A program made the translations under genes and the position numbers. Positions 1 through 6,847 of a stretch of 8,318 bases of DNA are shown here, one piece after another (the first letter of the stretch is position 1; each line of letters begins with the position of its first letter). The stretch lies in NCBI GenBank assembly GCA_021413405.1, contig JAIOQL010000230.1, forward strand, positions 1-8,318. The letters are read 5' to 3'. The notes under the pieces are model-generated. The model searched no databases and was not told the DNA's origin. It saw nothing but the letters and a program-made list of their open reading frames with translations. Source of the stretch: Leptospira sp. Its GTDB lineage: Bacteria > Spirochaetota > Leptospiria > Leptospirales > Leptospiraceae.

Positions 1-1279
1 CGCGCAGATAGGCATTCTTGGTATCCGTCGAAAAGGGAACAAAAAGTATTTCCATTCCTTGCTCTGCCAGAATCCTCGAAAGTTCGGGGAATTCCACATC
101 AAAACAAATTAATATTCCAATCTTGCCGACATCTGTTTCGAATATCCGGATTTTATCGCCGCCTGATACTCCCCAGTAATTCTGTTCGTTTGGAGTAATA
201 TGAATTTTGTATTGTTCATCCGAAGTTCCATCCCTCCTGCAGAGATAGGAAACATTATATAAAGTCTGATCAGTATAGACCGGCATGCTTCCTGTGATTA
301 TGTTTATGTTATAGGAAACAGCCATGTTTCCAAGAGCCTCTTTCATCTGTGCGGTGTAACCTGCGAGCAGTCTCATCGCATCGGAAGGATTTTCCTGATT
401 GAATTGGGCCATGAGAGGAACATTGAAAAATTCAGGGAACAGGACGAAGTCTGCATTGTAACCTGCGATTGCATCTACAAAGAATTCAACATGTTTGAGG
501 AATTCCTCCACCGAATCTACAGAGCGCATTTGCCATTGAACGACTCCGACCCTGACGACGGATTTCTTTCCTCCAACAATTGCTTCTGCTTCTTCATAAT
601 AAATATTTATCCATTCCAGTAGAACCGCGAAAGACTTTGAATCTTCATCCTGCGGAAAATAGTCGGTCATAATTTTGCGAACATGAAAATCATTTGCAAT
701 CTGAAAACTCAGGACCGGATCCATTAATTCTTTCTCTTTAACCAGTTCTATATATTCCTGTGGATTCATCTTAGTGAAATATTTCTTGTAGCCCGGAATT
801 CTTCCGCCAATGATGATCCGTTTCAGGTTTAACTTTTGACAAAGATCTTTCCTCGCATCGTAGAGTCTTCGCCCGAGCCGTAGACCCTGGTATTTCGGTG
901 AAACAAAAATATCAACGCCGTATAACGTATCCCCATCCGGATCATGTGTGGAAAGTGTTCCGGCTCCCGTTATCTGATCGTAGGTGTGTTTATCTGTGAA
1001 TTTTGAATAATTTATGACGTTGGATACTACTGCCGCAACCACCTTTCCTTTGTCTTCAATGCATATCTGCCCTTCCGGGAATTTTGTGATCTGAGAAGTA
1101 AATTCTTCCTTTGTCCAGGTTCCACCGGCATTCGAATAAACCTGGTTCATGATTTCCTTTACATCCTCATAATCGGTTACCAGTGTGTTCCTGAGATTTA
1201 ATTTATGCTTTTCGATTACTTTGTCTTTTCTTTTGGTAAAAAACTCTTTTATATTTTTCTTTTTCATCGGTTTATTCAT
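1..1279 (-). CDS. GNAT N-acetyltransferase / nitrilase-family amidohydrolase fusion (3' end outside window)
   Basis: The minus-strand frame is open for 426 codons and runs off the left edge, so the C-terminus is missing. Residues about 28-230 form a GNAT domain, with the acetyl-CoA loop as QGLRLGRRLY at 131-140. Residues about 241-426 form a carbon-nitrogen hydrolase domain. Its catalytic triad is complete: Glu283 in FPEFF, Lys358 in YKIH and Cys392 in CFDVEFPE. The same two-domain order occurs in Bacillus YhcX-type proteins of about 510 residues, so roughly 85-95 residues are probably lost. The nitrilase half should hydrolyse an amide or nitrile C-N bond and the GNAT half acetylate an amine; the substrates are unknown. 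The ATG at 1279 is the first in frame after an upstream stop. It overlaps (ATGA) the stop of a five-codon ORF at 1293-1276, and AAAGG lies about 16 nt upstream. It sits 32 bp after hisC, so it is likely in the leuA operon. Confidence 0.93.
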   Translation of the reverse strand, partial: MNKPMKKKNIKEFFTKRKDKVIEKHKLNLRNTLVTDYEDVKEIMNQVYSNAGGTWTKEEFTSQITKFPEGQICIEDKGKVVAAVVSNVINYSKFTDKHTYDQITGAGTLSTHDPDGDTLYGVDIFVSPKYQGLRLGRRLYDARKDLCQKLNLKRIIIGGRIPGYKKYFTKMNPQEYIELVKEKELMDPVLSFQIANDFHVRKIMTDYFPQDEDSKSFAVLLEWINIYYEEAEAIVGGKKSVVRVGVVQWQMRSVDSVEEFLKHVEFFVDAIAGYNADFVLFPEFFNVPLMAQFNQENPSDAMRLLAGYTAQMKEALGNMAVSYNINIITGSMPVYTDQTLYNVSYLCRRDGTSDEQYKIHITPNEQNYWGVSGGDKIRIFETDVGKIGILICFDVEFPELSRILAEQGMEILFVPFSTDTKNAYLR

Positions 1280-1311
1280 ATCAGTTGTCTCATCGCCTTT
1301 TTACAAAAGGA

Positions 1312-2382
1312 TTACAATTTCAGAAAATCCGAAATTGCAGAAATCAGGAAATTATTTTCTTCCTCGGTACCGATACTTATCCGGACAAAATTTTTAGAGA
1401 TATCGTCTGTGAAATATCGTATGAAAACATTGTTTTTCCTGAGAAATTCAAACAGTTCTTTGGGATTATTTTGGGGAGGTCTGACAAAAAGAAAATTCGC
1501 TTCACTTTGCGTAACTCCGAAACCCAGAAGCTTCAGCCGCTTTTTTAAATTTTCGCGGGATCTGATCACTTTTTCCCGGTTTGACAGAAAGTAGGCCTGG
1601 TCTTTCAGGGCTGCGAGTGCGATGTATTCTTCAATCATTCCTACATTATAGGAATCCTTGAGTTTTGAAAGCAGTGAGATTGAATTTTCTGATCCTACAA
1701 GATATCCGACCCGGATTCCTGTGAGGGAATAGGATTTTGAAAATGTTCTCGAAATAATCAGGTTGCCGAATTCTTTAATTTCCGGAATCAGGCTTGAATT
1801 TTCAGGGGCAAAATCAATGTAGGCTTCGTCGCAGAGAACTATTCCATCGAATTGGTTTACAATAGTAACGAGATCTTCTTTTTTTTCGAGAATTCCCGTA
1901 GGAGCATTTGGATGAGCAAAGGCGAGTAACGCACCTTTTGCTTTAGCCAATTTTTTAAAATTGAAATGAAGATTCTTTTTAAGAGGAATTTTTTTAATTC
2001 TCGAACCGTTCATCTGGATTTCTGTCAGAACGGGATAAAGAGAGTATGTCGGATACGGAGTTACGACAGTATTTTTTTTACCGAGCACGGCTCTGAATAG
2101 AATCGCAAGACCTTCATCTGATCCGTTTGTTACCAGGATTTGTGTTTCTTTTACTCCGTGATGTTTAGCTATTTCATTACGTAAATCTCTTGATACCGGA
2201 TTCGGATATCTGCGCAAAAGCCCCTGCGAGACAATTCTATCTATTTCTTTCTGGATCTCCGGGGAAGGAGGATAGGGGTTTTCGTTTGTATTTAATTTGA
2301 TTACCTTTGAATCAGGATCCGGTTGTTCTCCCGGTACATAGGCATCAAGATCATAGAGTTCCTGACGAAAATATTTTTTCAT
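1312..2382 (-). CDS. hisC: Histidinol-phosphate aminotransferase (class I/II PLP enzyme)
   Basis: This 356-residue protein has the usual HisC length and fold type I aminotransferase motifs. It has NTNENPYPPSP near residue 31, NGSDE at 86-90, HPNAPTG at 157-163 and DEAY at 185-188. The PLP-binding lysine is Lys216 in SRTFSKSYSLTGIRVGY, and the carboxylate-binding arginine is Arg334 in FVRISIG. The family converts imidazole-acetol phosphate plus glutamate to L-histidinol phosphate; some members also act on aromatic keto acids. No other histidine gene is visible, so a broader transaminase role cannot be excluded. The start ATG overlaps the leuA stop (ATGA, 2379-2382) and lacks a clear Shine-Dalgarno of its own, which points to translational coupling to leuA. 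The enzyme should be cytosolic and looks intact. Confidence 0.93.
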   Translation of the reverse strand: MKKYFRQELYDLDAYVPGEQPDPDSKVIKLNTNENPYPPSPEIQKEIDRIVSQGLLRRYPNPVSRDLRNEIAKHHGVKETQILVTNGSDEGLAILFRAVLGKKNTVVTPYPTYSLYPVLTEIQMNGSRIKKIPLKKNLHFNFKKLAKAKGALLAFAHPNAPTGILEKKEDLVTIVNQFDGIVLCDEAYIDFAPENSSLIPEIKEFGNLIISRTFSKSYSLTGIRVGYLVGSENSISLLSKLKDSYNVGMIEEYIALAALKDQAYFLSNREKVIRSRENLKKRLKLLGFGVTQSEANFLFVRPPQNNPKELFEFLRKNNVFIRYFTDDISKNFVRISIGTEEENNFLISAISDFLKL

Positions 2383-3890
2383 AACCGGTTGAGTGCATTT
2401 ACAAATGATAGTGCAGTTGCTTCCAGAATATCAGTAGAACTGGCTTTTCCTACAACTAATTTCCCTTTGTGACTCAGGGTAACCGAAGCTTCTGCGAGAG
2501 CATCCTGTCCTTCTGTTACAGGAGAAATAACCAGTTTTGAAAGTTCCGGAGAAATGTGAGCCGCCTTTGCAATTGCCTTAAACACTGCATCTACTGGTCC
2601 GTCGCCAGTTGATGATTCTTCGATCTGAACGTCATCAACTTTCAATTTAATGGTTGCAGACGGCACTGTTGTTGATCCTGTAGAAATATGAAAATACGTT
2701 AGTAGAAACCGGTCAGTTTTTGATTTTCGGTTTTCATCAGCGAATAAAGCAGCAATGTCCTCATCGAAAATTTCTTTTTTTTTATCTGCAATCTCAAGAA
2801 ACCTTGTATATGCGGATTCAAGTTCTTCCTGGCCGGGATTATATCCCATTCGTATTATCCGGTCCTTAAAACCAGCTCGACCCGAATGTCGTCCGAGGAT
2901 CATCCGGTTTGATTCCAGACCTATCGACTGCGGTGTCATAATTTCGTATGTCTCCCGATTTTTTATCACTCCATCCTGGTGTATTCCTGATTCATGCGCA
3001 AACGCATTGGAACCAACAATTGCTTTATTTGGCTGGACAACCATTCCCGTAATTGTTTTCACAAGGTGCGATGCCCTGGCTATCAGAGTCGTATCAATTC
3101 TCGTTGCAATTGAAAAAAAATCTTTTCTTGTTCTCAAGGCCATTGCCACTTCTTCCATTGCAGTGTTTCCGGCTCTTTCACCAATCCCGTTTATTGTGCA
3201 TTCCACCTGCCGGGCTCCATTTTTTACAGCGGATAAAGAATTTGCCGTTGCAAGTCCGAGATCATTGTGACAATGAGCAGAGAAGATAATCCCGTCCGCA
3301 CCCCGTACATTGTTTTTTAGAAAAGAGAATAGCTCACCGTATTTTTCAGGGGTAGTGTACCCGACCGTATCAGGAACGTTGATCGTTGTTGCTCCGGCCT
3401 CTATGACAGCCTCACAAATTTCGCGGAGAAATTCCCATTCAGACCGGGTTCCATCTTCCGGGGAAAATTCAACATCCTCAACAAAATCACGTGCGATTTT
3501 CACTGCCTCGATTGCCATTTTCAAAACTTCATCGGGCTTTTTTCCAAGCTTGTGTTTCATATGAATCGGGGAAGATGCTATAAATGTATGAATTCTTTTT
3601 TTCCTGGCTGACTTGAGCGCCTTTGCTGCACTTTCAATGTCTCCCTGCATTGCGCGGGCAAGACCTGCAATCACAGGACCGTCAACTTCCCGTGAAATTC
3701 TTTCCACTGCCTGGAATTGAACCGGGGAGGATACCGGGAAACCGGCTTCGATAATATCGACTTTCATTTTTGCCAAAAGATGCGCTATTTCCAGTTTTTC
3801 ATTTTCACTCATCGCAGCGCCAGGACATTGCTCTCCATCCCGCAGAGTTGTATCAAAAATCCGTACATAATCTTTGTCCTGATTTTCCAT
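2379..3890 (-). CDS. leuA: 2-isopropylmalate synthase
   Basis: This 503-residue enzyme condenses acetyl-CoA with 2-ketoisovalerate, the first committed step of leucine synthesis. The N-terminal TIM barrel (about 8-275) carries DTTLRDGEQ at 13-21, the metal-binding HCHND at 206-210 and GIGERAGN at 235-242. The linker has HESGIHQDG at 299-307. The C-terminal domain (about 397-503) is the LeuA regulatory/dimer domain with STGDGPVDA at 427-435, the region that gives leucine feedback inhibition in this family. The length and the presence of this domain fit LeuA better than homocitrate synthase; citramalate synthase is related and cannot be fully excluded without a tree. The start is fixed by AGGAGG four bases upstream of the ATG at 3890. 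The stop overlaps the hisC start by 4 bp. The 235-bp upstream region contains a possible attenuator. Confidence 0.95.
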   Translation of the reverse strand: MENQDKDYVRIFDTTLRDGEQCPGAAMSENEKLEIAHLLAKMKVDIIEAGFPVSSPVQFQAVERISREVDGPVIAGLARAMQGDIESAAKALKSARKKRIHTFIASSPIHMKHKLGKKPDEVLKMAIEAVKIARDFVEDVEFSPEDGTRSEWEFLREICEAVIEAGATTINVPDTVGYTTPEKYGELFSFLKNNVRGADGIIFSAHCHNDLGLATANSLSAVKNGARQVECTINGIGERAGNTAMEEVAMALRTRKDFFSIATRIDTTLIARASHLVKTITGMVVQPNKAIVGSNAFAHESGIHQDGVIKNRETYEIMTPQSIGLESNRMILGRHSGRAGFKDRIIRMGYNPGQEELESAYTRFLEIADKKKEIFDEDIAALFADENRKSKTDRFLLTYFHISTGSTTVPSATIKLKVDDVQIEESSTGDGPVDAVFKAIAKAAHISPELSKLVISPVTEGQDALAEASVTLSHKGKLVVGKASSTDILEATALSFVNALNRL

Positions 3891-3894
3891 GGTT

Positions 3895-3900
3895 CCTCCT
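3895..3900 (-). promoter_or_regulatory. Strong Shine-Dalgarno of leuA
   Basis: On the minus strand TAAGGAGGAACC directly precedes the leuA ATG, with a perfect AGGAGG core and 4 nt spacing. It is the strongest ribosome binding site in the window and fixes the leuA start. The downstream hisC and GNAT/nitrilase genes have poor sites of their own. Confidence 0.85.
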
Positions 3901-3910
3901 TATTAAATGA

Positions 3911-3937
3911 AAGCCTGATGAAATAGGCAGGCCTATT
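3911..3937 (-). terminator. Two mutually exclusive hairpins in the leuA leader (possible attenuator)
   Basis: Read as leuA-sense RNA, AAUAGG pairs with CCUAUU around a CCUG loop (3922-3937). The overlapping segment AGGCCUG (3934-3928) can instead pair with CAGGCUU (3917-3911) around a 10-nt loop, including one G-U pair. The second hairpin ends in U-rich sequence (UUUCAUUU) and lies about 20 nt before the leuA ATG. Because both use 3928-3934, only one can form at a time, the geometry of an antiterminator and a terminator. The terminator stem is short and the U-tract interrupted, so function is inference; the first hairpin could instead be a palindromic operator. Confidence 0.35.
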
Positions 3938-3942
3938 AGCGT

Positions 3943-3973
3943 ACATTACCTTTTCCGACTATACTATGGTCAA
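3943..3973 (-). promoter_or_regulatory. Possible leuA-proximal promoter (alternative to the upstream one)
   Basis: TTGACC at 3973-3968 is followed after 19 nt by TAATGT at 3948-3943, giving a transcript start roughly 45 nt before leuA. The 19-nt spacer is longer than the preferred 17. A second -10-like hexamer, TATAGT (3963-3958), lies within it. TTGACC is also two codons of the proposed leader peptide, so this promoter and the attenuation model compete for the same bases. Confidence 0.3.
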
Positions 3974-4018
3974 GAGCAAAACAGTGAACCGCTCACTGTC
4001 TCTACTCCGGATGTACAC
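3959..4018 (-). CDS. Putative leucine-type leader peptide upstream of leuA
   Basis: A 19-codon minus-strand ORF starts with GTG at 4018 and ends in TAG at 3959-3961, 68 bp before leuA. Its last residues before the stop are FTVLLLTIV: three consecutive Leu codons (TTG CTC TTG) next to Val, Thr, Ile and Val. Clusters of codons for the pathway product just before overlapping hairpins are the hallmark of amino-acid attenuation leaders, and E. coli LeuL, as I recall it, has a similar RFTGLLLL stretch. Only a weak GGG lies upstream as a ribosome binding site, and the start is GTG rather than ATG. A 68-codon open frame on the other strand covers the same bases. The function is inferred from composition and position. 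Confidence 0.35.
   Translation of the reverse strand: MYIRSRDSERFTVLLLTIV
3981..3999. repeat. Perfect 7-5-7 inverted repeat in the leuA leader
   Basis: ACAGTGA and TCACTGT flank a 5-bp centre (ACCGC on the plus strand). All seven arm positions are complementary. It lies just upstream of the TTGACC hexamer and overlaps codons 7-13 of the possible leader peptide. It could be an operator for a dimeric repressor beside the proximal promoter, or an RNA hairpin just before the Leu codons. It has no T-tract on either strand, so it is not a terminator. Confidence 0.5.
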
Positions 4019-4066
4019 ATTGCCCAAAGTGCTTTTGATCTGAAAGGGTATCTCAATTTGGAAAAC

Positions 4067-4095
4067 AGAATATTTTCAAAGATACAGAAAATCAA
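4067..4095 (-). promoter_or_regulatory. Possible sigma70 promoter for the leuA leader transcript
   Basis: TTGATT at 4095-4090 and TATTCT at 4072-4067 are separated by exactly 17 nt; each matches the consensus at four of six positions. Transcription would begin near 4060, about 40 nt before the putative leader ORF and 170 nt before leuA. Such matches are common in A/T-rich intergenic DNA, so this is a candidate only. Confidence 0.3.
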
Positions 4096-4125
4096 ACGTC
4101 TCAAACTGATATATTAAACCTTCTG

Positions 4126-5034
4126 TTATTTTATTCCCTGTAAAAAATTTTTATAGTGATTAGCTGTTTCCTCCGGTCTTTCAATCATTGGACCATGACC
4201 GCAATCCTTCATGATTACCGTTTTGCGATTAACGAGTTTTTTTTCAAAGACAGAAACTGCCGAAACATCAATAATCCGGTCAGTGTCACCCCAAAGAATC
4301 AGGGTTGGTTGCTTTATTTCCGGAAGAACTTTGTCGAGACTGTCGAGTTCATGCCGTGAATCGTAGTACATCTTCGCATTGAACCCGGCACTTTCAATAG
4401 CCCGTTCTACAAAATAGGATTTCAATGAATCTGGAATTTTCGGGGGAACAACAAAAGCCAGTTTCAAAATTCTGTCAAAGTCGTCAGTCGTTTTTGCAAT
4501 CAGTGGATTTTCTCCCCGATCAATTGCTTTTCTGACTTCGCTTTTTACCGGACTCGTGACTCCAGCAGAATTGAAAAGTGCAAGGCTCCTGACCTTTTCC
4601 GGGAATTTTGCAGTGAACATTCCTGCGATTCTTCCGCCCATAGAATTTCCAACGATATGAAATGTTTTTAATCCCATGATTTCAGTGAACCTGTTGATTC
4701 GTTTAATCTGGGATTCAGTGTCATATTTTTCGGAATTGATTTTTGAACTTTCTCCAAAACCGGGAACATCGAGAGCAATGACATGATAGTTGGGCGTAAG
4801 AAATCTGGAGAATCTTGTCCAGTTGTCTTTGTCTGCCGCAAATCCGTGAACAAGGAGGATCGTGTCACCTTTCCCGCCTTCAAGATAATGTATTTCGTGA
4901 GTGTCTACCTGGATTGATTTTTCAGATAGACCGGCAAGCGAACGTTCAAATAAAAACGACGCTTGAACTATAGTTCTTTTGCAATGCAATTGCGGTAAAA
5001 ATACTATTATAAGCAGGGCAATTATTTTTTTCAT
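4126..5034 (-). CDS. Exported alpha/beta-fold hydrolase (lipase/esterase-like)
   Basis: This 302-residue protein has an N-terminal export signal (MKK plus hydrophobic residues 4-16) and then a canonical alpha/beta hydrolase domain from about residue 40. The oxyanion region is LLVHGF (60-65) and the nucleophile elbow GNSMGG makes Ser131 the nucleophile. Asp252 in WGDTDRI and His280 in CGHGPMIERPE complete the triad. It should hydrolyse an ester-type bond in the envelope; the substrate cannot be told from sequence. LPQLHC ends the signal, and Cys18 could be a lipidation site under relaxed spirochaetal lipobox rules, although His at -1 is unusual. Without lipidation it would be periplasmic or membrane-anchored. 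No good Shine-Dalgarno precedes the ATG at 5034. It lies 91 bp after the radical SAM gene and 235 bp before leuA in the same direction. Confidence 0.9.
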   Translation of the reverse strand: MKKIIALLIIVFLPQLHCKRTIVQASFLFERSLAGLSEKSIQVDTHEIHYLEGGKGDTILLVHGFAADKDNWTRFSRFLTPNYHVIALDVPGFGESSKINSEKYDTESQIKRINRFTEIMGLKTFHIVGNSMGGRIAGMFTAKFPEKVRSLALFNSAGVTSPVKSEVRKAIDRGENPLIAKTTDDFDRILKLAFVVPPKIPDSLKSYFVERAIESAGFNAKMYYDSRHELDSLDKVLPEIKQPTLILWGDTDRIIDVSAVSVFEKKLVNRKTVIMKDCGHGPMIERPEETANHYKNFLQGIK

Positions 5035-5040
5035 CTGACA

Positions 5041-5069
5041 ATTGTTTAGTGCGGATACTATTGTGTAAA
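5041..5069 (-). promoter_or_regulatory. Possible promoter giving a near-leaderless hydrolase mRNA
   Basis: TTTACA (5069-5064, five of six consensus matches) and AACAAT (5046-5041, four of six) are spaced by 17 nt just upstream of the hydrolase ATG. The predicted start of transcription falls at or next to the ATG at 5034. That agrees with the absence of a Shine-Dalgarno in front of this gene. The surrounding DNA is very A/T-rich, so chance remains a real possibility. Confidence 0.35.
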
Positions 5070-5125
5070 TTTTAAATTATGACATACCAGAGAAATCATA
5101 TCCGCTTTTCGCTAAAAATTTCAGA

Positions 5126-6847
5126 TCAGTAGAAAACAAGCTCTCTACAAAAACTTCCGATCGTGTGATGTATTTCCGGAATTTTGGTTTTCATATCCTC
5201 CTCGTTTTTGAAAGGACCTTTTATTTTTGCCATTGATGCCGAGTTTTTTCCTATCCCCGGAATTTCACGGAATCCCAGGTCTGTAAGAAGGTTTACGGGA
5301 ATCGGGTAGGGCAATGCGTTAAGCGACCTTCCTGAGTGCCCGCTGACGATAACATCGATTGGTTTTTTGAGGAGAGTGAGCTTTCCCATGAATCCGCTGA
5401 TTTTCAGAGTAATCGGATAGCTTCCCAGCTGACGCCCCATATAATATCCATCGCTTTCTTTTTCGATGATAACATTCCGTAGAATGGATCCCGCCGGAAA
5501 AGTTTTCTTTAACATAGGCTCATCGATTTCCTTCCGGATTTTATCGCGATAATAAACAAATTTATTTTCAACTGAATTTCTATTCCTGCTTTTCTCTTTC
5601 AGTCTTGCGAGTTTTGTTTTTTCATATTTAACAACCTGTCTTATGTTTATCCTCCGCAGGAGTAACCCTTCTTCCATAACCGCCTGGAGAAACTCGAAAT
5701 TTTTCCGGAATGTATTTTCATCTTCCCCGGAAAGACCGCCGATAAAATTTAATCCTGGTAGAAGTTTTGGAATTCCGTTAACCCTGGTCTGGCCGTACTT
5801 ATTGATTATGCGTATTGCAGTCATTGCCTCCTCTGGAGAACATTTCAGATCATTTTTCTGAATCACATTTGTATCTACTGATTCAATGCCCATTGCGGCA
5901 GTATCACCCTCAGTATTATGATCTGTTATAATTTTTGCAATTTCCTCTGCTTCATCAGGGAAGGTCGCTATGAGACCTGGGTTAATATTATCGAGATGAA
6001 GCAGCTTTAGTCCGGGGGCTGCTTTCCGGATTCCGGTATAAAGACTGAGAAGATTTCCCGGATTCGGCCTCGGAAAACTATTTTTAAAGTCTTCCATATA
6101 TGGGAGATATGTCATTAGATCTGCCTGTCTTCCTAACCGGTAGAATAGATTTCCATTTCCGTATAGTTCCGCAAACTCAGCTACGATTCCTTTTACCTGC
6201 CGGAATACAGGTTTTCCATAAAACGCTTCCGTGCAGAATGAACAGAAAATATCCCTGGTGCATCCCCGGTATGTTTCGATTTCGAGAATCAGATACGGAT
6301 AATTGGGATGAACATTTGAAATGAATGCACCACGTACGGAATAATCATCGACATCTTCGTATGTGCGTTTTGTATTCAGATCACTTCCCTCAAGCCGGTT
6401 TCTTGCTGATTTGCTTCCCAAAGAAGGGACTGTCTCTGCGTAAGATTCTATGTCCCCTCTAATCAGTATACCATTGCGTTTTTCCATTTCGATTTTAATT
6501 TCGCGTGACGCATAACGGATCGGTCCTCCGATGAGTGTTGTGCAATTCTTATTATGCAGCTTGAGATAGTCCAAAAGTTTATAAATTTCAGCTACTGTTC
6601 CGATTTTTCCACCCAGATATTTCCCGGGTACAGTTGATCCCGCGATAACAAAAACGAATTCAAAGTCCGCTTCCAGCTCGAAATTTTTCTCTCTCCATTG
6701 ATCCACTGTGAGATAGAAAATTTCTTTTTCAGAAAGTCCTCCTTTGCGCAATGCACCGGCTGTGTAGCGGACATACGGAGAAAGATAAGGCGGAACACCG
6801 AAACAGGCCGGTTCATCCACATAGAAATCAAGAATTAATACGTTCAT
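5126..6847 (-). CDS. Radical SAM protein with B12-binding-like N-terminus and C-terminal helix-hairpin-helix
   Basis: This 573-residue protein starts MNVLILDFYVDEPACFGVPP and has a Rossmann/B12-binding-like region at about 1-140, including IGGPIRY at 106-112. The radical SAM core (about 180-420) has its cluster cysteines at 196, 202 and 205 in ETYRGCTRDIFCSFC. This is C-x5-C-x2-C rather than the usual C-x3-C-x2-C. A basic, TRAM-like beta region spans about 448-505, and a helix-hairpin-helix (LGFREIPGIGKNSASMAKIKG with flanks, about 523-545) ends the protein. This architecture matches the uncharacterised archaeal and bacterial group COG1031, as I recall it. The TRAM-like and hairpin parts suggest nucleic-acid contact, possibly RNA modification, but the reaction is unknown. 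No histidine-type B12 base-off motif (DxHxxG) is seen, so cobalamin binding is doubtful. The ATG at 6847 begins the conserved N-terminus; its Shine-Dalgarno is weak. Confidence 0.9.
   Translation of the reverse strand: MNVLILDFYVDEPACFGVPPYLSPYVRYTAGALRKGGLSEKEIFYLTVDQWREKNFELEADFEFVFVIAGSTVPGKYLGGKIGTVAEIYKLLDYLKLHNKNCTTLIGGPIRYASREIKIEMEKRNGILIRGDIESYAETVPSLGSKSARNRLEGSDLNTKRTYEDVDDYSVRGAFISNVHPNYPYLILEIETYRGCTRDIFCSFCTEAFYGKPVFRQVKGIVAEFAELYGNGNLFYRLGRQADLMTYLPYMEDFKNSFPRPNPGNLLSLYTGIRKAAPGLKLLHLDNINPGLIATFPDEAEEIAKIITDHNTEGDTAAMGIESVDTNVIQKNDLKCSPEEAMTAIRIINKYGQTRVNGIPKLLPGLNFIGGLSGEDENTFRKNFEFLQAVMEEGLLLRRINIRQVVKYEKTKLARLKEKSRNRNSVENKFVYYRDKIRKEIDEPMLKKTFPAGSILRNVIIEKESDGYYMGRQLGSYPITLKISGFMGKLTLLKKPIDVIVSGHSGRSLNALPYPIPVNLLTDLGFREIPGIGKNSASMAKIKGPFKNEEDMKTKIPEIHHTIGSFCRELVFY

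Noticed and set aside
404..622. 72-codon plus-strand open frame
   Set aside because: It is antisense to the hinge between the GNAT and nitrilase domains and includes the complement of the FPEFF motif.
1276..1293. Five-codon ORF overlapping the GNAT/nitrilase start (ATGA) as a coupling device
   Set aside because: AAGG is only 2 nt from its ATG, and such tiny ORFs arise easily by chance; noted but not called as a gene.
1185..1594. Plus-strand open frames over the GNAT/nitrilase 5' end and the hisC 3' end
   Set aside because: They are antisense to two genes with complete family motifs; the phenylalanine-rich translation reflects A-rich codons on the opposite strand.
2755..3270. 171-codon plus-strand open frame opposite leuA
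   Set aside because: It lies wholly inside leuA on the other strand, where all LeuA motifs are intact; its translation shows no recognisable domain.
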